The notes beneath the pieces were generated by a model. The model saw nothing but the letters and a program-made list of their open reading frames with translations. It searched no databases and was not told the origin of the DNA. A program made the position numbers and the translations under genes. This document shows positions 32,874 to 42,026 of a DNA stretch of 64,000 nt, piece after piece. Source of the stretch: Sporosarcina sp. D27. Lineage in GTDB: Bacteria > Bacillota > Bacilli > Bacillales_A > Planococcaceae. Within the stretch, counting starts at the first letter, position 1; each line of letters begins with the position of its first letter. The stretch spans positions 1-64,000 of the forward strand of contig NZ_AZUC01000018.1 in the NCBI RefSeq assembly GCF_000586555.1, read 5' to 3'.

Positions 32874-34445
32874 CTAACCTTTATACAGAATCTCTCCCGC
32901 CACGACCGTCATAACGGTTTTCGTTTTCAGCATGTCCTCACTTTCTACCGTCAACAAGTCCCGATCCAGAATAGTAAAGTCTGCATTGAACCCTTTTGCG
33001 ATTTTACCGCGACTGTCTGCTTTATCTATCGTTGCAGCACTGCCCGAGGTAAACAAGGCGACAGATTCATAGCGACTCAGCTTCTCTTCAGGAAGATAGC
33101 CTTCGTGGGTTTCTCCTGGCTTACGACGAGTTGCGGCTGCATAGATTCCGAGCAGCGGGTCTACCTCTTCGACAGGGGCATCCGAGCCTCCTCCGCAAAT
33201 GAATCCACGATCAATAAGTTTTTTCCATGCGTACGCCCAGTCCATACGCTCTTCACCGAGGCGGTCTTTGGCCCAAGGAAAGTCAGATGGTACAAACACT
33301 GGCTGAATATCGAGAATGACTGGCAGCTTCTCCATACGATTGACCAATTCGTCACTTAGTACGTTGACATGGATGATGCGATCACGTTTTCCTGCTGCAG
33401 GTGGATTTACTTCTATTACATCAAGCAATTTTTCCAACGCTTTGTCACCGATTGTATGAACTGCGACTGCTTCTCCATAACTCCTTGCAAGCGCGACGTT
33501 TTCTCGGATTTCTTCGTCTGTCAACACTGCCATCCCTGAATTTCCTGGGTCATCGGAATACGGTTTGTTCAGAAGCGCGGTTCTTCCACCAAGCGCCCCA
33601 TCGATGAAGAATTTCATCTCACCGCCATGAATCCAAGGTTCATCATACGTTGCTTCATCCTCCATCAATAATTGAAAAACCGTAGAACGGCGTAGCAAAT
33701 GTGTCCTGAATTTCAGCTTATCCTCACCAATCACATTCCTAAATGCCTGAAGCGGGTTGCGGTAGTCTTCATAATAACCAAGGTCATCCGTCACAGCGCC
33801 TGTAATTCCGCGAGCCAGCAAGTCTTCAACGGACGCCTGTAACGCACGCGTGAGTGCCGCTTCGTCTGGCACAGGAATGATCGCTTCCACCAGATCCGCA
33901 GCACCTTCAAGTAGTAGCCCCGTCGCTTCTCCTGACTCATCCCTAACAATCGTACCGTTGCCCGGATCAGGTGTGTCTTTCGTAATACCTGCCAGTTCCA
34001 AAGCTTTCGAATTGGCAAGGGCTACGTGACGACATGTGCGTTTCAAAAACATAGGAGACGTACTGATGGCGTCCAACTCAGTACGAGTCACAATCCGACG
34101 GTCTAAGAAATTATTTTCGTTCCATCCGTCCGCTGTGAACCACTCACCTGCCGGATGATTTGCATTGGCTTCTTTCAGTCTGCTAAGCATATCTTCTGCA
34201 GAATTCACGTATGACAGATCCAATTGCAACAATCTACTACCGTGCCCGATCATATGCATATGGCTATCGATGAACCCTGGATACATCACTGCCCCATGTA
34301 AATCCACTTCGTTATCTGCTTGCGCTCGTAAAGAATTGAAAGGCCCTACTTCAAGAACTGTCCCATTTTCCGTCAATACAGCTTCTACTGTCTCGCCTTC
34401 TCTTTGCATCGTGTAAATCCTACCATTATGCCAGATTGTTTTCAT
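32874..34445 (-). CDS. Amidohydrolase family protein (YtcJ-like)
   Basis: 523-aa metal-dependent hydrolase of the amidohydrolase superfamily, YtcJ/exoenzyme-regulatory-protein group. The metal-binding HxH is in FIDSHMHMIGHG (about residue 55). Later segments include VAVHTIGDKAL, HVNVLSDE and GGGSDAPVEEVDPLLGI (about 415-440, catalytic Asp). Start at 34445 follows AAGGAG; a frame to 34499 crosses the ribosome binding site. Natural substrate unknown; relatives hydrolyse N-acyl amides or similar compounds. Divergent from ytoQ. Confidence 0.88.
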   Translation of the reverse strand: MKTIWHNGRIYTMQREGETVEAVLTENGTVLEVGPFNSLRAQADNEVDLHGAVMYPGFIDSHMHMIGHGSRLLQLDLSYVNSAEDMLSRLKEANANHPAGEWFTADGWNENNFLDRRIVTRTELDAISTSPMFLKRTCRHVALANSKALELAGITKDTPDPGNGTIVRDESGEATGLLLEGAADLVEAIIPVPDEAALTRALQASVEDLLARGITGAVTDDLGYYEDYRNPLQAFRNVIGEDKLKFRTHLLRRSTVFQLLMEDEATYDEPWIHGGEMKFFIDGALGGRTALLNKPYSDDPGNSGMAVLTDEEIRENVALARSYGEAVAVHTIGDKALEKLLDVIEVNPPAAGKRDRIIHVNVLSDELVNRMEKLPVILDIQPVFVPSDFPWAKDRLGEERMDWAYAWKKLIDRGFICGGGSDAPVEEVDPLLGIYAAATRRKPGETHEGYLPEEKLSRYESVALFTSGSAATIDKADSRGKIAKGFNADFTILDRDLLTVESEDMLKTKTVMTVVAGEILYKG

Positions 34446-34543
34446 ATCCCCATCGCACTCCTTTTTCCTTAGTGTACTCGCACCGACAATTTGAGGCAAT
34501 ATTCTGCTACAATGAAAACACTAGAATCGAGGAGGAGATCCAA

Positions 34544-34984
34544 ATGGAATTATCGGTATACTTAGCAGGTGAAATACACAGTTCTTGGCGCGATGAAATC
34601 AAAGAAAAAGCAGCTGCACTTCGGTTACCTGTAACGTTTTACGGACCTATGGAAGACCACGACCGTTCTGACAATATCGGAGAAGAAATCCTTGGTAAGC
34701 AGCACGATGCAGTTGCAAAAGATGCTGCAGCCTCGAGCTTCAATAACTTGCGGACCGAATTGCTACTGAAGAAATGCGACCTTGTCATCGCGTTATTCGG
34801 TGAAAAGTATAAACAATGGAATACGGCAATGGATGCAAGTACCGCTGTCGCACACACCAAGCCATTGATTTTAATCCGTCCCCATGAGCATCACCACGCG
34901 CTCAAGGAACTATCTAGAAAAGCACATGCGACGGTAGAAACACCAGATCAGGCACTGAAAGCGCTCAAATACATTTTCGAGTGA
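34544..34984 (+). CDS. ytoQ: YtoQ family protein
   Basis: 146-aa soluble protein of the YtoQ family, a nucleoside-2-deoxyribosyltransferase-like fold. Typical features: MELSVYLAGEIHSSWRDEI at the N-terminus, FYGPMEDHDRSD, and LLLKKCDLVIALFGEKYKQWN in the middle. Function unproven. GAGGAGGAG precedes the chosen ATG at 34544; longer frames have no site and run into the divergent amidohydrolase gene. Confidence 0.88.
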   Translation: MELSVYLAGEIHSSWRDEIKEKAAALRLPVTFYGPMEDHDRSDNIGEEILGKQHDAVAKDAAASSFNNLRTELLLKKCDLVIALFGEKYKQWNTAMDASTAVAHTKPLILIRPHEHHHALKELSRKAHATVETPDQALKALKYIFE

Positions 34985-34990
34985 TCCATC

Positions 34991-35044
34991 TTTACACAAT
35001 CTTTACACTACCTTCATACTCCCTCAATACTTCTTCTCTATACT
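34991..35044 (+). promoter_or_regulatory. PhoP-box promoter of pstB
   Basis: Four half-sites begin at 34991 (TTTACA), 35002 (TTTACA), 35013 (TTCATA) and 35024 (TCAATA), exactly 11 bp apart, the spacing of B. subtilis PhoP boxes (TTAACA-like). The -10 TATACT is at 35039-35044. Geometry is identical to the pstS promoter at 39.0 kb, so phosphate starvation control is well supported. Confidence 0.85.
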
Positions 35045-35076
35045 GATGTAGAAGTTACAAGAGAGGGGCAGCGAGC

Positions 35077-35889
35077 ATGACTACATTGACGAATTACCGA
35101 CCGGCCACTCGGTTGCGGGTCGTTGCACAAACCGAAGCGCCCGCAGCGATTTTTACAACGGAAGGTTTAAACGTATGGTATGGAGACACTCACGCACTAA
35201 AAAATATCGATTTGACGATTTATGAAAACGAAGTAACTGCAATCATCGGTCCCTCGGGGTGTGGAAAATCCACCTATTTAAAAACCTTGAACAGAATGGT
35301 CGAGACCGATCCTGCGGTAAGGATTGACGGTACTGCCAAATTTAAAGAAACAGATCTTTTGCATGCAACTGTGGAACGTCTCCGATCCGAAGTGGGTATG
35401 GTGTTCCAAAAACCAAACCCATTCCCGAAATCGATTTACGACAATGTCGCCTATGGACCAAAGCTTCATGGAATTCGTAAAAAGGCCATGTTGGACGATA
35501 TCGTAGAGAGCAGTCTGAAGAAAGCCGCTCTTTGGGATGAAGTAAAAGACCGTCTATCTTCCAGTGCATTTGGACTTTCTGGTGGACAACAGCAACGACT
35601 CTGCATTGCTCGTTCACTCGCGATTGAACCTTCTGTTTTGCTTATGGATGAACCAACTTCCGCATTAGACCCAGTGTCGACCAACAAAGTGGAAGAATTG
35701 ATTGGTGAGTTGAAAAAGGACGTCTCCATTGTTATCGTGACGCACAATATGCAGCAAGCTGCACGAATTTCCGATCGGACCGCCTTTTTTTTGCACGGAG
35801 AAGTAGTGGAATACGGTCAAACTGAAGCAATTTTCGAGCGACCATCCAGTCATTTGACCGATGATTATGTGAACGGACGTTTTGGATGA
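35077..35889 (+). CDS. pstB: Phosphate ABC transporter ATP-binding protein PstB
   Basis: 270-aa ATPase that energises high-affinity phosphate import with PstA, PstC and PstS. Walker [10 protein letters not shown] near residue 59, signature [16 protein letters not shown], Walker [14 protein letters not shown] and switch VTHNMQQA. An N-terminal extension of about 30 residues ([13 protein letters not shown]) precedes the core. It is separated from pstS-pstC-pstA by a histidine kinase gene and a terminator and has its own PhoP boxes, unlike the usual pstSCAB order. GAGAGGGG precedes ATG. No phoU gene is seen. Confidence 0.95.
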   Translation: MTTLTNYRPATRLRVVAQTEAPAAIFTTEGLNVWYGDTHALKNIDLTIYENEVTAIIGPSGCGKSTYLKTLNRMVETDPAVRIDGTAKFKETDLLHATVERLRSEVGMVFQKPNPFPKSIYDNVAYGPKLHGIRKKAMLDDIVESSLKKAALWDEVKDRLSSSAFGLSGGQQQRLCIARSLAIEPSVLLMDEPTSALDPVSTNKVEELIGELKKDVSIVIVTHNMQQAARISDRTAFFLHGEVVEYGQTEAIFERPSSHLTDDYVNGRFG

Positions 35890-35894
35890 ACTAC

Positions 35895-35941
35895 AAACGG
35901 GCTATTCCCTTCTGAATGTAGGGGAATAGCCCGTTTTTTAT
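35895..35941 (+). terminator. Terminator of pstB
   Basis: AAACGGGCTATTCCC (35895-35909) pairs with its complement (35922-35936), followed by a T-run. Confidence 0.9.
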
Positions 35942-36029
35942 TTTTCTATGACATTAGAAAAAACTACTACGCGTAATTTACTAGCGTGATAGAATAGGAG
36001 TATCAAATTAAAAGATAATGAGGTGTACC

Positions 36030-38840
36030 GTGCCTAGAAAGAGCATTCGTACCTATTATATGAGAATTATTGCAGCGCTCTCGATCGGATTACTTCTATT
36101 ACTCGGAGCCGCTTATTTCTATAGCACTTCCACGTTTGAACAACGTAGTGAAAAGCTAGTTGCACAAACTGAGAAAGCAAAAGTAATTAGTGAACTCTCC
36201 GACAGCATCACTAATCTCTTCTTTCGAACTCGTGGATTCTACGCGTTCAAACTCGAGCACGAACTGAAATTGGCTCATAAGGAACTCCGTAAAATTGATG
36301 AGTTAAACAACAGATTGAACGCGATTGAGTTAACAGAGAAAGAGCAACAATTCACCAATGAAATCAAAGGATTCGTTTCTAATTTTGAAAATGTTATTCT
36401 TCCACAAGCCGTACAATTAGTAGACAACGATGACTACGAAGGCTTGCGTGAATTGTCTGGTGCCGGGACAAATCTTTCAGTCAATCAGTTCATCAAGTAT
36501 GCAGACCAATACGAACAGCAGGCTAAAGATAATCGAGATGAATTTTATCAAAAATCCGAACAGCAGTTGAATCAGCTCTATCTAGCTATTCTACTCGTAG
36601 GAATTGTTGTGCTCCTGTTCTTGGTGTTCTTCAGTTGGCGCGTCGTCAGTAAACTCATCTCTCCGATTGAATCCATGACATCCGCGACTGAACGCTATAT
36701 GTCCGATCAAGACGTGAATTATGAACCCGAAATCCGGGAAGATGAGATCGGATCACTTTCCCGTTCATTTGCAGGAATGATGGAAACGATACAAGTGAAA
36801 GAACAAGAATTACTGGCTCAAAACGAAGAACTTTTGTCCCAACAAGAGGAGTTACTCTCTCAGCAGGATGAATTATTCAACCAGAAGAAACAACTCGAAA
36901 GTGCTCTCACAGAAGCGCGCAATTCAAAAATACGGTTAGAACGCTATAACGGACTAAGCCATCAACTCTCGTTTTCAGATGATGCGAAAGGGATTGCAAC
37001 TTCAACCCTTACCTACTTAGATACACTGTTTTTAATTGACCAAGGAATGATCTATCTGCCTTCGACTAATCAGCATGTATTACAAGGATTCTCAGAAGAG
37101 TCATTTGCAAACTATCCTGATGAGCTAACACAAGCAGCTCTTGAACGTTTAAAGAAGGAACCCTCCTTCCAAGTTGAGCGTGTATTGGAAGATGGCTCAA
37201 TCGCTTATGATTTTTACGCTGCACCGCACGTTTCCGGTCGAACTTTTAAAGCACTGTTCGTCCTTAGTAGTTCATCACGCGAATTTTCAGCAGAAGATCA
37301 GGCGGATCTATTCGCACTTGCGAGTCGTGTCTCATTTGCAATTGACCGAATCGATCAACACGAACTTATCAGTAAAGAGCGTCAATTGAACCGTACGATA
37401 CTCGATAATCTAGAAGAAGGTATTCAGTTCATCTCAATGGATGGCTCCCCTGTTCAAGTGAACCAGGCGCTATCGATTTTAATCGACCAGCCTTCTGAAA
37501 CGCTTTCTCAGCAAGACTGGAAAGAACAAATGGCTGAACTATCCACTAATCCAGAGGCGCTCACAAGCTTTATCAATGCTTCTCTAGAAGACGAAACTTC
37601 TGGACTCACAGAGACGGTCTATACAGTCGAAGGCTCTGAAGCGAAAGTGATTTCGCTCTATGGATCTCCTGTACACTATGAAGGACAACGGATTGGAACG
37701 CTGTTTGTCCATCGGGATATTACGCAAGCATTCGAAGTAGATAAAATGAAGACAGAACTCGTGTCAACGGTTAGCCATGAACTACGTACCCCTCTATCGA
37801 GTATTCTTGGATTCACTGAATTACTCATCGGCAAAGAGATGGATAATACAAGGCGCTCCCGTTATCTTGATGCAATTTATAAAGAAGCAAAACGTCTGAC
37901 CTCTCTGATCAATGACTTTTTGGATGTACAACGCATGGAATCCGGAAACCAGGAATACACGATGCAAGAAGTAGACATTGTGGACATTGCACAGCAAACC
38001 ATTCAGAACTTCCCAGCGCAGGACCATCATTCAATTGCATTACAGGTGAATGATGAACAAACTATTTGCATGGGGGATCCGGATCGTCTTGTTCAAGTTT
38101 TCACAAATTTGCTTAGCAATGCGATTAAGTTCTCTCCAGATGGTGGAGATGTTCGTGTGACACTTGCTCAACAAGGTAATCATTTAAAAGTCACCATCCA
38201 AGACCAAGGTATTGGCATACCTGCGGATGAATTAAAGCATATGTTTGAAAAGTTTTATCGATTTGATAATACGTATAGAAGAAAAATCGGCGGCACCGGA
38301 CTTGGCCTTGCGATTTGCCGTAAGATTATCGAAAAACATGGTGGAGAAATAACAGTGGAGTCTGAGGAAAACGTGGGCACAGCAGTCAGCTTTACGATTC
38401 CTTTAAAACCGTCCCCGACGCTCTTGCCTGAGCGCTCTGACTTGCCCGCCATCGTAGTTGTCGAAGATGATCCAAGCATTGCTCTGTTGCTAGAAGAAGA
38501 ATTGAAAGCGCATGAATACGAGGTATTCCATTTTCATGACGTACTGAGTTCGTTCGATTATGCGAAGAAGCATCAGCCAGACTGCATGGTCATCGACTTG
38601 ATGCTTCAAGAGGAGCTAACCGGTTGGGATTTAATCGGCATGTTGAAGGATGACGTCGAGACGCGTCAAATCCCGATTATTATTTCTTCAGCGCTGGAAC
38701 GTGAAGAAGAGTTGACCCGCAAGTTTGGAATCAGTCATTATATGACGAAGCCTTATCCGCTTCGAACACTTTCTGAGACTGTTGCTGAAACGCTTAAAGT
38801 GGATGACGGGCGAATTTTATATCCTACGAATGATGAGTAA
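36030..38840 (+). CDS. Hybrid sensor histidine kinase with C-terminal receiver
   Basis: 936-aa membrane kinase. Helix about residues 8-28, helical extracytoplasmic domain (about 30-185, CHASE3-like), helix about 187-207, HAMP (about 208-262), Gln/Glu-rich coiled coil with ELLSQQ repeats (about 262-300), GAF-like (about 310-450), PAS (about 455-570), HisKA with VSHELRTPLSSILG, HATPase_c with LLSNAIKFSPDGG and GTGLGLAICRKII, and a receiver domain (about 805-925; Asp in MVIDLML, Lys in MTKPYP). GTG at 36030 follows GAGGTG; an ATG 12 bp upstream is the alternative. It lies inside the pst locus, with no DNA-binding partner next to it. Confidence 0.9.
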   Translation: MPRKSIRTYYMRIIAALSIGLLLLLGAAYFYSTSTFEQRSEKLVAQTEKAKVISELSDSITNLFFRTRGFYAFKLEHELKLAHKELRKIDELNNRLNAIELTEKEQQFTNEIKGFVSNFENVILPQAVQLVDNDDYEGLRELSGAGTNLSVNQFIKYADQYEQQAKDNRDEFYQKSEQQLNQLYLAILLVGIVVLLFLVFFSWRVVSKLISPIESMTSATERYMSDQDVNYEPEIREDEIGSLSRSFAGMMETIQVKEQELLAQNEELLSQQEELLSQQDELFNQKKQLESALTEARNSKIRLERYNGLSHQLSFSDDAKGIATSTLTYLDTLFLIDQGMIYLPSTNQHVLQGFSEESFANYPDELTQAALERLKKEPSFQVERVLEDGSIAYDFYAAPHVSGRTFKALFVLSSSSREFSAEDQADLFALASRVSFAIDRIDQHELISKERQLNRTILDNLEEGIQFISMDGSPVQVNQALSILIDQPSETLSQQDWKEQMAELSTNPEALTSFINASLEDETSGLTETVYTVEGSEAKVISLYGSPVHYEGQRIGTLFVHRDITQAFEVDKMKTELVSTVSHELRTPLSSILGFTELLIGKEMDNTRRSRYLDAIYKEAKRLTSLINDFLDVQRMESGNQEYTMQEVDIVDIAQQTIQNFPAQDHHSIALQVNDEQTICMGDPDRLVQVFTNLLSNAIKFSPDGGDVRVTLAQQGNHLKVTIQDQGIGIPADELKHMFEKFYRFDNTYRRKIGGTGLGLAICRKIIEKHGGEITVESEENVGTAVSFTIPLKPSPTLLPERSDLPAIVVVEDDPSIALLLEEELKAHEYEVFHFHDVLSSFDYAKKHQPDCMVIDLMLQEELTGWDLIGMLKDDVETRQIPIIISSALEREEELTRKFGISHYMTKPYPLRTLSETVAETLKVDDGRILYPTNDE

Positions 38841-38843
38841 CAT

Positions 38844-38892
38844 GAGCCACTTGGTGAGCAGGAAGTTTCCTGCATTGCCCGGTGGCTTTTTT
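38844..38892 (+). terminator. Terminator of the hybrid kinase gene
   Basis: GAGCCAC (38844-38850) pairs with GTGGCTT (38882-38888) around an inner GCAGGAA/TTCCTGC stem, followed by six Ts. Confidence 0.75.
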
Positions 38893-38900
38893 GATTGGGG

Positions 38901-39010
38901 TTGGTTGTGGGAACGCGTGGGTTGGCCGCTGAAACGAGCGGGTTCTCCACGGAAACGGGCGGGTTTGCCCCCGGAACGAGCGGGTCGACCGCCAAAACGG
39001 GCGGGTTCTC
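38901..39010. repeat. GC-rich tandem array, 21-bp period, five units
   Basis: The core AACG(A/G)GCGGGT-like block has its AACG at 38912, 38933, 38954, 38975 and 38996, exactly 21 bp apart, inside a GC-rich island between the kinase terminator and the pstS PhoP boxes. The period is a codon multiple, so all frames are open and encode heptads (for example AGSPRKR), but no ribosome binding site is present. Confidence 0.85.
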
Positions 39011-39025
39011 CCCCCTCCCCTCATC

Positions 39026-39079
39026 TTTACACAGTCTTTACACTTCTCCCATACTGTCTTTACACTCCATCCCTATACT
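39026..39079 (+). promoter_or_regulatory. PhoP-box promoter of pstS-pstC-pstA
   Basis: Half-sites at 39026 (TTTACA), 39037 (TTTACA), 39048 (CCCATA) and 39059 (TTTACA), 11 bp apart, with -10 TATACT at 39074-39079. The last half-site begins 15 bp before the -10, as in the pstB promoter. Confidence 0.88.
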
Positions 39080-39125
39080 AAAAGTTGAAAGGCATACAAA
39101 ACATAAACAAAGGGGAGAACATTCA

Positions 39126-40094
39126 TTGATTAAATCCATTCAAAAAACCATTCTTATCGGAGTGGCAGCTCTCGCACTTACTGCTTGTAGCGCAAAGGAC
39201 GAAGAAAGTGGCACTGCTTCCGCAACTGCTTCTTCGGAACTTGAAGGAAGTGTTCTTATCGATGGATCTGGAACGGTTTACCCGCTCATGGCAAAACTTG
39301 CTGAAAACTACATGCTCGATGAACAAGAAGGCGTCTCTGTAGAAGTGAGTCGCGCCGGCACGAGTGCTGGTTTCAAAAAATTCCTTGTAAAAGACGGAAC
39401 AGATTTCAATGATGCTTCTCGTACTATAAAAGATGAAGAAACTCAAGCTGCAGAGGATGCAGGGATTGACGTGAAAGAGCTCAAGCTCGCACTTGACGGT
39501 CTTACGTTTGTCGTCAATAAGGATAACGATTGGGTCGATCAACTGACACCCGAACAACTTATCAGTATTTTCACAGCAGACGGTGAGGTAACAAAATGGT
39601 CGGATTTGGATCCTTCTTGGCCTGACGAAGAAATCAAGGCAATGGGGCCGAACGAAAACCACGGAACTTACGAATTCTTCTACGAAAAAGTGTTGGAAGA
39701 ACAAGATTTAAAGTCTTCCGTTAACTTGCAACAAGATTATTCTACACTCGTTACTCTCGTATCAGATGATAAGAACGGTATAGCATTCTTCGGATTTGGC
39801 TATTACGCAGGAAACCAAGAGAAACTAAAAGCAGTCCCTGTAGACTTCGGGGACGGACCCGTCGAACCTTCACTTGAAACAATTGCAGAAGATGGAGACT
39901 ATGCAGCATTCACACGTCCTGTGTTTACGTATTTGAATGTCGGACACGCAAAAGAGAAGCCACAAGTGCTCGACTACGCAAAATACGTCTTGGAAAATGC
40001 AAATAAGATGGCAGGCGAAACTGGATTTGCACCGATTCCGGAAGCTGAGAGTAAAGAGAACCTGGATTTCCTGAATTCACTCGGTGATAAGTAA
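39126..40094 (+). CDS. pstS: Phosphate ABC transporter substrate-binding lipoprotein PstS
   Basis: 322-aa lipoprotein that captures phosphate outside the membrane for PstC/PstA/PstB. Signal with lipobox LTAC (Cys near residue 19), then the type 2 periplasmic-binding fold. IDGSGTVYPL, SRAGTSAGFK and DASRTIKDEE are the phosphate-contacting loops. TTG at 39126 was chosen because GGGGAG lies 8 bp before it and the signal peptide begins there; the open frame continues upstream only through the promoter and the 21-bp repeats. Confidence 0.93.
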   Translation: MIKSIQKTILIGVAALALTACSAKDEESGTASATASSELEGSVLIDGSGTVYPLMAKLAENYMLDEQEGVSVEVSRAGTSAGFKKFLVKDGTDFNDASRTIKDEETQAAEDAGIDVKELKLALDGLTFVVNKDNDWVDQLTPEQLISIFTADGEVTKWSDLDPSWPDEEIKAMGPNENHGTYEFFYEKVLEEQDLKSSVNLQQDYSTLVTLVSDDKNGIAFFGFGYYAGNQEKLKAVPVDFGDGPVEPSLETIAEDGDYAAFTRPVFTYLNVGHAKEKPQVLDYAKYVLENANKMAGETGFAPIPEAESKENLDFLNSLGDK

Positions 40095-40133
40095 GACATC
40101 GCCACTCATCGCAGAAAAGGAGGATGAGAGGTT

Positions 40134-41090
40134 ATGACATCTCCATTCCAAGCAAGTTCAAGTAGCAACAGTAGCATTCGTGACCTCATCCGTCACAATC
40201 AGGACAAGAAGTCGTTCAGAAAAACAATTGAAGTCTGGATTCCAAGATTTCTGTTCCTGCTCGCTTCCTTATCCGTTCTAACGACGGTAGGCATTCTCAT
40301 TATTTTATTGACCGAAGCTATTGAGTTTTTTAAAACAGTGCCAATACTCGACTTCTTCACTGGAACTGTGCTGAAACCACTTAGTCAAACACCCGCCTTT
40401 GGTATACTTCCCCTTGTAATGGGGACACTTGTGTCCTCTGGGATTGCGATCTTAGTGGCGGGTCCAATCGGTCTCATGGCAGCAATCTATTTGAGTGAAT
40501 ATGCTTCACGTCGGGTACGGAGCGTCCTGAAGCCTGCACTGGAATTGCTTGCAGGTGTGCCGACCATCGTCTATGGGTTCTTTGCATTCACATTTGTTAC
40601 TCCATTGCTTCGACAATGGATACCTAGCTTAGAAGCTACAAATATTTTGAGCCCTGGCTTGGTAATGGGTGTCATGATCATTCCGATGATTGCTTCGCTT
40701 TCAGAAGACGCGATGCGTTCTGTCCCTCAGGCCATGCGTGAAGGTTCTGCAGCACTCGGTTCCACAAAATTGGAAACAGCCCTAAAAGTGGTTGTACCGG
40801 CTGCGCTATCCGGCATCATTGCTTCCTTTGTACTTGGGATTTCGCGTGCACTCGGTGAAACGATGATCGTCGCAATTGCAAGCGGCAGTTCTAAAAACTT
40901 CACGTTCGACATCACAGAATCTATGCAAACAATGACAGCCTATATTGTAGAAGTTACAAGTGGTGATGCGGCAGCAGGTTCCACAGTTTACTATAGCTTG
41001 TACGCAGTAGCGATGACGTTATTTGCAACGACGTTACTGATGAACTTACTGGCAGGGAAAATCGCGCGTAAGTTCAGGGAGGTGTACTAA
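40134..41090 (+). CDS. pstC: Phosphate ABC transporter permease PstC
   Basis: 318-aa permease with about six helices. A hydrophilic N-terminal tail of 35 residues precedes the first helix (about 40-62). The binding-protein-dependent transport EAA loop is EGSAALGSTKLETALKVVVP near residue 205, and GILPLVMGTLVSSGIAIL near 85 is typical. AAGGAGG precedes ATG. It follows pstS by 39 bp and precedes pstA by one base, so the three genes form one operon. Confidence 0.94.
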   Translation: MTSPFQASSSSNSSIRDLIRHNQDKKSFRKTIEVWIPRFLFLLASLSVLTTVGILIILLTEAIEFFKTVPILDFFTGTVLKPLSQTPAFGILPLVMGTLVSSGIAILVAGPIGLMAAIYLSEYASRRVRSVLKPALELLAGVPTIVYGFFAFTFVTPLLRQWIPSLEATNILSPGLVMGVMIIPMIASLSEDAMRSVPQAMREGSAALGSTKLETALKVVVPAALSGIIASFVLGISRALGETMIVAIASGSSKNFTFDITESMQTMTAYIVEVTSGDAAAGSTVYYSLYAVAMTLFATTLLMNLLAGKIARKFREVY

Positions 41091-41091
41091 T

Positions 41092-41976
41092 ATGCTTCAT
41101 ACACGACAATCGCCAAATTCATCTAGAATTCGTTTCCGTCTTCTCGCAGACCGCTCAGCCAAGATAATGTTCGGAGCTGCTGCTCTGTTTGGAATTGTCA
41201 TCATGGGCATCTTGTTAGTTCGAATTACTTCCGAAGGCTTGAGTTGGCTTTCACTCGATTTCCTAACAGGACGTTTTTCCACTACACCTGAACGAGCTGG
41301 AATTATGGGAGCCGTACTCGGTACTTTCTGGTTGCTAGCTGTTGTTGTTCCAGTAACTATGCTGGTTGGAATTGGTTCGGCTGTATACTTAGAACTCTAT
41401 TCAAAGAATGGTAAAATCCGAACGTTCATTCAAACCAATATTGGGAATCTTGCAGGTGTCCCATCGATTGTCTTCGGAATTCTCGGATTGACGGTGTTTG
41501 TAAGAGCACTCGGATTTGGAAGTGTCGTACTCGCTGGAGGGCTTACCTTATCGTTGCTCATTCTCCCTATCGTCATTGTTTCAGCTCAAGAAGCACTTCG
41601 ATCTGTTCCACATCAGCTCGGAGATGCGTCCTACGCATTAGGTGCTTCCAAGTGGCAAACCATTCAATCTGTTATTTTGCCAGTCGCTTTACCATCAATT
41701 TTGACGGGTGCAATCTTAGCTCTTTCAAGAGCCATTGGAGAGACAGCACCGCTTGTAGTCCTAGGAATACCTGCGTTACTCATCCCATTCCCAGGTGGAA
41801 TCTTAGATCGTTTCACGGTCTTACCGATGCAAATCTACTACTGGACATTGGACGCAGCACTGGTTGCAGACTATGCGCACTTAGCTGCAGCCGCTAGTAT
41901 TGTGTTGCTCATCAGTCTGTTTCTACTGAATGGCTCTGCTATTTACTTACGGAACAAATACACGATTAAAGCGTGA
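41092..41976 (+). CDS. pstA: Phosphate ABC transporter permease PstA
   Basis: 294-aa permease, partner of PstC. Six helices; EAA loop DASYALGASKWQTIQSVILP near residue 180; GNLAGVPSIVFGILG near 120 is characteristic. The start lies one base after the pstC stop, so translation is coupled, and GGGAGG is inside the pstC end. Last gene of pstSCA; no pstB or phoU follows, since pstB is 5 kb upstream. Confidence 0.94.
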   Translation: MLHTRQSPNSSRIRFRLLADRSAKIMFGAAALFGIVIMGILLVRITSEGLSWLSLDFLTGRFSTTPERAGIMGAVLGTFWLLAVVVPVTMLVGIGSAVYLELYSKNGKIRTFIQTNIGNLAGVPSIVFGILGLTVFVRALGFGSVVLAGGLTLSLLILPIVIVSAQEALRSVPHQLGDASYALGASKWQTIQSVILPVALPSILTGAILALSRAIGETAPLVVLGIPALLIPFPGGILDRFTVLPMQIYYWTLDAALVADYAHLAAAASIVLLISLFLLNGSAIYLRNKYTIKA

Positions 41977-41982
41977 AGACAC

Positions 41983-42021
41983 AAAAACGCTAGCTTCCAA
42001 TTAAGGAGCTAGCGTTTTTGT
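41983..42021. terminator. Bidirectional terminator between pstA and the receiver gene
   Basis: AAAAACGCTAGCT (41983-41995) pairs with AGCTAGCGTTTTT (42007-42019), with A- and T-runs for both directions. Confidence 0.9.
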
Positions 42022-42026
42022 TTTTC

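Noticed and set aside
38782-39081. Open frame with heptad repeats (AGSPRKR type)
   Set aside because: Frames stay open only because the 21-bp repeat is a codon multiple; no ribosome binding site, and it crosses a terminator and the pstS promoter.
39123-39704. 193-codon minus-strand frame
   Set aside because: Antisense to pstS, whose signal peptide and ligand loops are clear.
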